DNA from: Flavobacterium pectinovorum | GTDB taxonomy: Bacteria > Bacteroidota > Bacteroidia > Flavobacteriales > Flavobacteriaceae | Length of the DNA stretch: 64,000 nt | Assembly (NCBI RefSeq): GCF_022802975.1 | Contig: NZ_JAFEVZ010000006.1 | Coordinates: 186,001-250,000 of the forward strand | Reading direction: 5' to 3' | Shown: piece after piece, positions 60,471 through 64,000 of the stretch | Layout: every line of letters starts with the position of its first letter | Numbering within the stretch: the stretch's first letter is position 1 | Translations under genes and position numbers: made by a program | The notes under the pieces: generated by a model | What the model saw: the letters and a program-made list of their open reading frames with translations, nothing else | Database searches by the model: none | What the model was told of the DNA's origin: nothing

Positions 60471-62360
60471 ATGGAAATGGATACCAATTTAGCTTTACTT
60501 TTAGTACTAACTCCTTTTTTAGGATTTTTAATTAATGTTTTCTTCGGAAAGAGCTTAGGCAAAACAGCTTCAGGAGCCATCGGTACCTTAGCTGTAGCAA
60601 TTTCTTTCATTGTTACTCTTGTACTTTTTAATCAAATAACTTCAACCGGAAAAGCGATTGAAGTTACTTTATTTGACTGGATTCAGATTAGTAACTTAAA
60701 GATCAATCTTGGCTTTTTATTAGATCAGTTATCTGTTCTTTGGTTATTGTTCGTAACCGGAATTGGATCTTTGATTCACTTATACTCTATCAGTTACATG
60801 CATGATGATGAAAATATGCACAAGTTTTTTGCCTATTTGAATCTGTTCGTGTTCTTTATGATTACACTTGTCATTGGAAGCAACTTATTAGTATTATTTA
60901 TCGGTTGGGAAGGTGTTGGACTTTGTTCTTACCTGTTAATTGGATTCTGGCATAAAAACCAGGATTACAATGATGCTGCAAAAAAAGCTTTCATCATGAA
61001 CAGAATTGGGGATTTAGGTCTTTTAATTGGTATGTTCATTATTGGTTCAATGTTCTCTACGTTAGACTATGCAACTTTAAAAACGGCAATTACGGGAGCT
61101 TCAAACTTAAATTTGCCATTACTTTCTTTAGCGGCCTTATGCTTGTTCATTGGAGCTTGTGGTAAATCTGCTCAAATTCCGCTGTACACCTGGTTGCCTG
61201 ATGCGATGGCCGGACCAACTCCGGTTTCTGCTTTGATTCATGCAGCTACGATGGTTACTGCGGGTATTTTCATGGTTACAAGATTAAATTTTGTTTTTGA
61301 TTTGGCTGTTGATGTACAAACTGTAATTGCAATTGTTGGAGCTATCACTTCATTAGTAGCCGCTACAATTGGTTTAGTACAGACTGACATTAAAAAAGTA
61401 TTGGCTTATTCTACAGTTTCTCAATTAGGTTTAATGTTTTTAGCATTAGGATTTGGAGCTTATGAAGTAGCTGTTTTCCACGTAATCACACATGCTTTCT
61501 TTAAAGCTTGTTTATTCTTGGGTTCAGGTTCTGTAATTCACGGATTACACGGAGAGCAGGATATGCGTAAAATGGGAGGATTGCGTAAAGCAATGCCAAT
61601 TACGTTCTGGACTATGCTGATTTCTTCATTAGCAATCTCAGGAGTTCCATTTTTCTCTGGATTCTTCTCAAAAGATGAAATCTTATTGACAGCTTTCCAC
61701 CACAGTATTCCTTTATATGTTGTGGGATCGATTGCTTCAATCATGACAGCTTTCTATATGTTCCGATTGATGTTCCTGACTTTCTTCAAAGAATTTAGAG
61801 GAACCGAAGAACAAAAACATCATTTACACGAAAGTGGTGCCTTAATTACTATTCCATTAATCATTTTAGCAATTTTAGCAACTTTTGGCGGATTGATTAG
61901 TTTACCGGGACACAGCTGGTTAAATGAATATCTTGCTCCCCTTTTCACTAAAGTGGCTGGCGAAGAACATCATTTAGGACCAACTGAATATACCTTAATG
62001 GGAGTTGCTGTTTTAGGCGGATTATTAGGTATATTAATTGCGTACATCAAATATTTCAAACAAGATAATGTTCCTGAATCTGATGAAAACATTACTGGTG
62101 TAGCAAAAGTTTTATATAACAAATATTATGTAGATGAAGCTTATGATGTCCTATTTGTTCGTTCTGTAAACGGATTATCACGATTCTTTAGAGACTACAT
62201 CGAAACTGGCTTATCTGCACTTGTTTTTGGATTAGGAAAAGCAGCTAACGAATTAGCTTTTCAAGGTAAAAAAATACAAACCGGAAGTATCGGATTATAT
62301 CTTTTTGCTTTCGTATTAGGTCTTTGCGCCATTGTATCTTATATATTTTTAGCTCAATAA
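60471..62360 (+). CDS. nuoL: NADH-quinone oxidoreductase subunit L
   Basis: A 629-residue antiporter-like subunit at the far end of the membrane arm. About 16 helices. The key channel segments are WEGVGLCSYLLIGFW, LPDAMAGPTPVSALIHAATM and KKVLAYSTVSQLGLM, and the long lateral helix is at the C-terminus. The length is normal. Confidence 0.97.
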   Translation: MEMDTNLALLLVLTPFLGFLINVFFGKSLGKTASGAIGTLAVAISFIVTLVLFNQITSTGKAIEVTLFDWIQISNLKINLGFLLDQLSVLWLLFVTGIGSLIHLYSISYMHDDENMHKFFAYLNLFVFFMITLVIGSNLLVLFIGWEGVGLCSYLLIGFWHKNQDYNDAAKKAFIMNRIGDLGLLIGMFIIGSMFSTLDYATLKTAITGASNLNLPLLSLAALCLFIGACGKSAQIPLYTWLPDAMAGPTPVSALIHAATMVTAGIFMVTRLNFVFDLAVDVQTVIAIVGAITSLVAATIGLVQTDIKKVLAYSTVSQLGLMFLALGFGAYEVAVFHVITHAFFKACLFLGSGSVIHGLHGEQDMRKMGGLRKAMPITFWTMLISSLAISGVPFFSGFFSKDEILLTAFHHSIPLYVVGSIASIMTAFYMFRLMFLTFFKEFRGTEEQKHHLHESGALITIPLIILAILATFGGLISLPGHSWLNEYLAPLFTKVAGEEHHLGPTEYTLMGVAVLGGLLGILIAYIKYFKQDNVPESDENITGVAKVLYNKYYVDEAYDVLFVRSVNGLSRFFRDYIETGLSALVFGLGKAANELAFQGKKIQTGSIGLYLFAFVLGLCAIVSYIFLAQ

Positions 62361-62370
62361 TTTTATAACT

Positions 62371-63813
62371 ATGAACGTTTCTCTTATATTAATTATTCTT
62401 TTAGTTGGTGCCTTTATCACCTATTTCTCTGGTGACAAACTCGCTTCAAAAGTAGCTTTGTTCTTTAGTTTGGCAGCTTTGGGCTATTCGGTTGTATTGC
62501 TAAACCATTTTAATGCCGGTGAAAATATCAGCCTTATCAATGCCTGGATTAATCAACCTAAAATTTCATTTGCGCTAAATGCTGACGGGCTGGCCATTGC
62601 TATGCTTCTTCTTACTGTAGCTTTAACCCCAATTATTATATTTTCTTCTTTTGGAAATGAATATAAAAATGCAAAAGGTTTTTATGCTCTAATTTTATTT
62701 ATGGCATTTGCAATGACAGGAACTTTCCTTGCGGCTGATGGTCTTTTATATTATATTTTCTGGGAGTTGGCTCTTATTCCAATTTACTTTATTGCTCTTA
62801 TCTGGGGTAACGGAGATGCTGACGAACGCAGAAAAGCAGTGGTAAAATTCTTTATTTATACGCTTGCAGGTTCTTTATTCATGCTAACTGCATTTATTTA
62901 TTTATCTCAAAAAGCAAACGGAAGCTTCTTAATCGAAGATTTGTATAAAGTTGAATTATCTGCTTGCGAGCAATTCTGGATTTTCTTAGCTTTCTTTTTA
63001 GCTTATGCGATTAAAATTCCAATTATTCCTTTCCACACCTGGCAGGCAAATGTGTACCAAAAAGCGCCAACTGTTGGAACCATGCTTTTATCCGGTATCA
63101 TGCTAAAAATGGGATTATACAGTGTGATTCGCTGGCAATTACCGATCGCACCTCTTGCTGCAAAAGAATACATGGATATTTTTATTGCTTTAGGAATTGC
63201 TGGAGTTATCTACGGATCCATTGTAGCTTTAAGACAAAAAGATTTGAAAAAATTATTGGCTTATTCATCTCTTGCACACGTTGGATTAATTGCGGCTGGT
63301 ACATATACTTTGACCCTTGATGGTTTACGTGGTGCTGTTTTACAAATGATCGCTCACGGTTTTGTAGTGGTTGGTTTATTCTACGCTGCTGAAGTAATTT
63401 TTAGAAGATTTGAAACAAGAGAAATTGCTAAATTGGGCGGAATCCGTACGCAGTCTCCTAAATTTACCTCCATGTTTTTAATTTTGGTTTTAGCCTCTGT
63501 TGCTTTACCTGGTACATTTAACTTTGTTGGAGAATTTACAGTTTTATACAGTCTTTCTCAAATCAATATCTGGTTTGCTGTTCTTGGGGGAACAACTATT
63601 ATTTTAGGAGCTTACTATATGTTAAGGATGTTCCAACATGTAATGTTAGGCGAAACCAATTCTAAGACTTTTGCTGATGTTACGCTTAACGAAGGAATTT
63701 CATTTGCTATAATCATTGCTGTTTTATTAGTCTTTGGTTTATATCCAAAACCAATTACAGATTTGATTACACCAAGTTTAGAAACGATTTTAAACGTTAT
63801 CAATAAAAATTAA
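62371..63813 (+). CDS. nuoM: NADH-quinone oxidoreductase subunit M
   Basis: A 480-residue antiporter-like subunit with about 14 helices. The conserved channel segments are FWELALIPIYFIALIWG, FFLAYAIKIPIIPFHTWQAN and KKLLAYSSLAHVGLI, with charged residues in the usual places. It follows nuoL by 10 bp. Confidence 0.97.
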   Translation: MNVSLILIILLVGAFITYFSGDKLASKVALFFSLAALGYSVVLLNHFNAGENISLINAWINQPKISFALNADGLAIAMLLLTVALTPIIIFSSFGNEYKNAKGFYALILFMAFAMTGTFLAADGLLYYIFWELALIPIYFIALIWGNGDADERRKAVVKFFIYTLAGSLFMLTAFIYLSQKANGSFLIEDLYKVELSACEQFWIFLAFFLAYAIKIPIIPFHTWQANVYQKAPTVGTMLLSGIMLKMGLYSVIRWQLPIAPLAAKEYMDIFIALGIAGVIYGSIVALRQKDLKKLLAYSSLAHVGLIAAGTYTLTLDGLRGAVLQMIAHGFVVVGLFYAAEVIFRRFETREIAKLGGIRTQSPKFTSMFLILVLASVALPGTFNFVGEFTVLYSLSQINIWFAVLGGTTIILGAYYMLRMFQHVMLGETNSKTFADVTLNEGISFAIIIAVLLVFGLYPKPITDLITPSLETILNVINKN

Positions 63814-63950
63814 GATTTTAGAGTAAGGATTAACAATTTTTGATTTCAGATTTTTCTATTGATTAAAAAGTTAAACTTAAAAAAGTAAAAATATATTTTA
63901 AATAAAATAAATTAGGGCGTTTTAGATTTCCTAAATCAAAAAAACAAAAA

Positions 63951-64000
63951 TGAATACATTAATAGCTATAACAGGATTAGGTGTTTTCTGCCTATTGTTT
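63951..64000 (+). CDS. nuoN: NADH-quinone oxidoreductase subunit N, partial
   Basis: Only the first 16 codons lie in the window (MNTLIAITGLGVFCLLF, hydrophobic). The position after nuoM and the sequence fit NuoN, the last membrane subunit of the operon. The 137-bp space before it contains more GATTTTAGA / TTTAGATTTCC words. Confidence 0.75.

Overview
The window comes from an AT-rich Bacteroidota chromosome, almost certainly a Flavobacterium or a close relative. The evidence is a protein with a type IX secretion (T9SS) type A sorting domain and SprB-like repeats, FecI/FecR/TonB-receptor modules, SPII lipoproteins, little Shine-Dalgarno signal, and several promoters of the Bacteroidota form TTTG-N19-TAnnTTTG. 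No phage, transposase, plasmid or CRISPR gene is visible. This is chromosomal backbone with accessory patches and many small non-coding repeats.

Layout. 1-2.6 kb (minus): a polyamine/membrane operon, speD - DUF4178 - 59-aa membrane protein - DUF350 - membrane-type speE (cut by the window edge). 2.9-7.8 kb: a lipocalin-like lipoprotein facing a FecI-FecR-TonB receptor operon, with the same two-block DNA motif in front of each. 7.8-10.3 kb: a class II Fic protein with a striking iterated operator-like array upstream, then a small lipoprotein gene broken by one base. 10.4-15.5 kb: tRNA-Ser(GGA), then tatD, an acyltransferase and ansA (all minus), and an S41 peptidase. 15.6-25.6 kb: an envelope island with an ECF sigma factor and a TPR-bearing membrane anti-sigma candidate, three matching ECF-type promoters in front of a small membrane protein and a lipoprotein, a PKD/barrel protein, a TPR-CHAT caspase-like protease overlapping a retropepsin-like protease gene, and a secreted SprB-repeat protein. 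25.7-31.7 kb: an MFS transporter, then odhA and odhB with a DUF2846-like gene between them. 31.8-35.3 kb: envelope and hypothetical proteins and a polyprenyl synthetase. 35.4-42.5 kb: YceI behind a promoter with two identical palindromic operators, then TetR-TolC-adaptor-RND pump. 42.7-47.4 kb: a siderophore receptor followed by DUF3325, DUF3649 and PepSY proteins, a ferric-siderophore uptake and reduction set. 47.5-51.5 kb: a MORN-like protein, a TlpA-like thioredoxin, aspS and a cold-shock protein. 51.6-64 kb: nuoA to nuoN (nuoN cut by the edge), respiratory complex I with a short NuoG.

Functionally, core metabolism (OGDH, complex I, AspRS, isoprenoid synthesis) sits between envelope systems for metal uptake, efflux and secreted proteins. 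The strongest candidate for an undescribed system is the 15.6-25.6 kb island. It has a membrane anti-sigma with an exported TPR domain, an exported membrane-anchored TPR-CHAT protease, a cytosolic aspartic protease, and three promoters sharing one -35/-10 pair at exactly 17-bp spacing. This resembles in outline the TPR-CHAT / sigma-factor logic known from type III-E CRISPR, but without any CRISPR component. The non-coding DNA is also rich: a four-copy repeat with conserved ends and a variable hairpin, nested inverted repeats, and many intergenic hairpins built from short iterated words, including between genes of the nuo operon.
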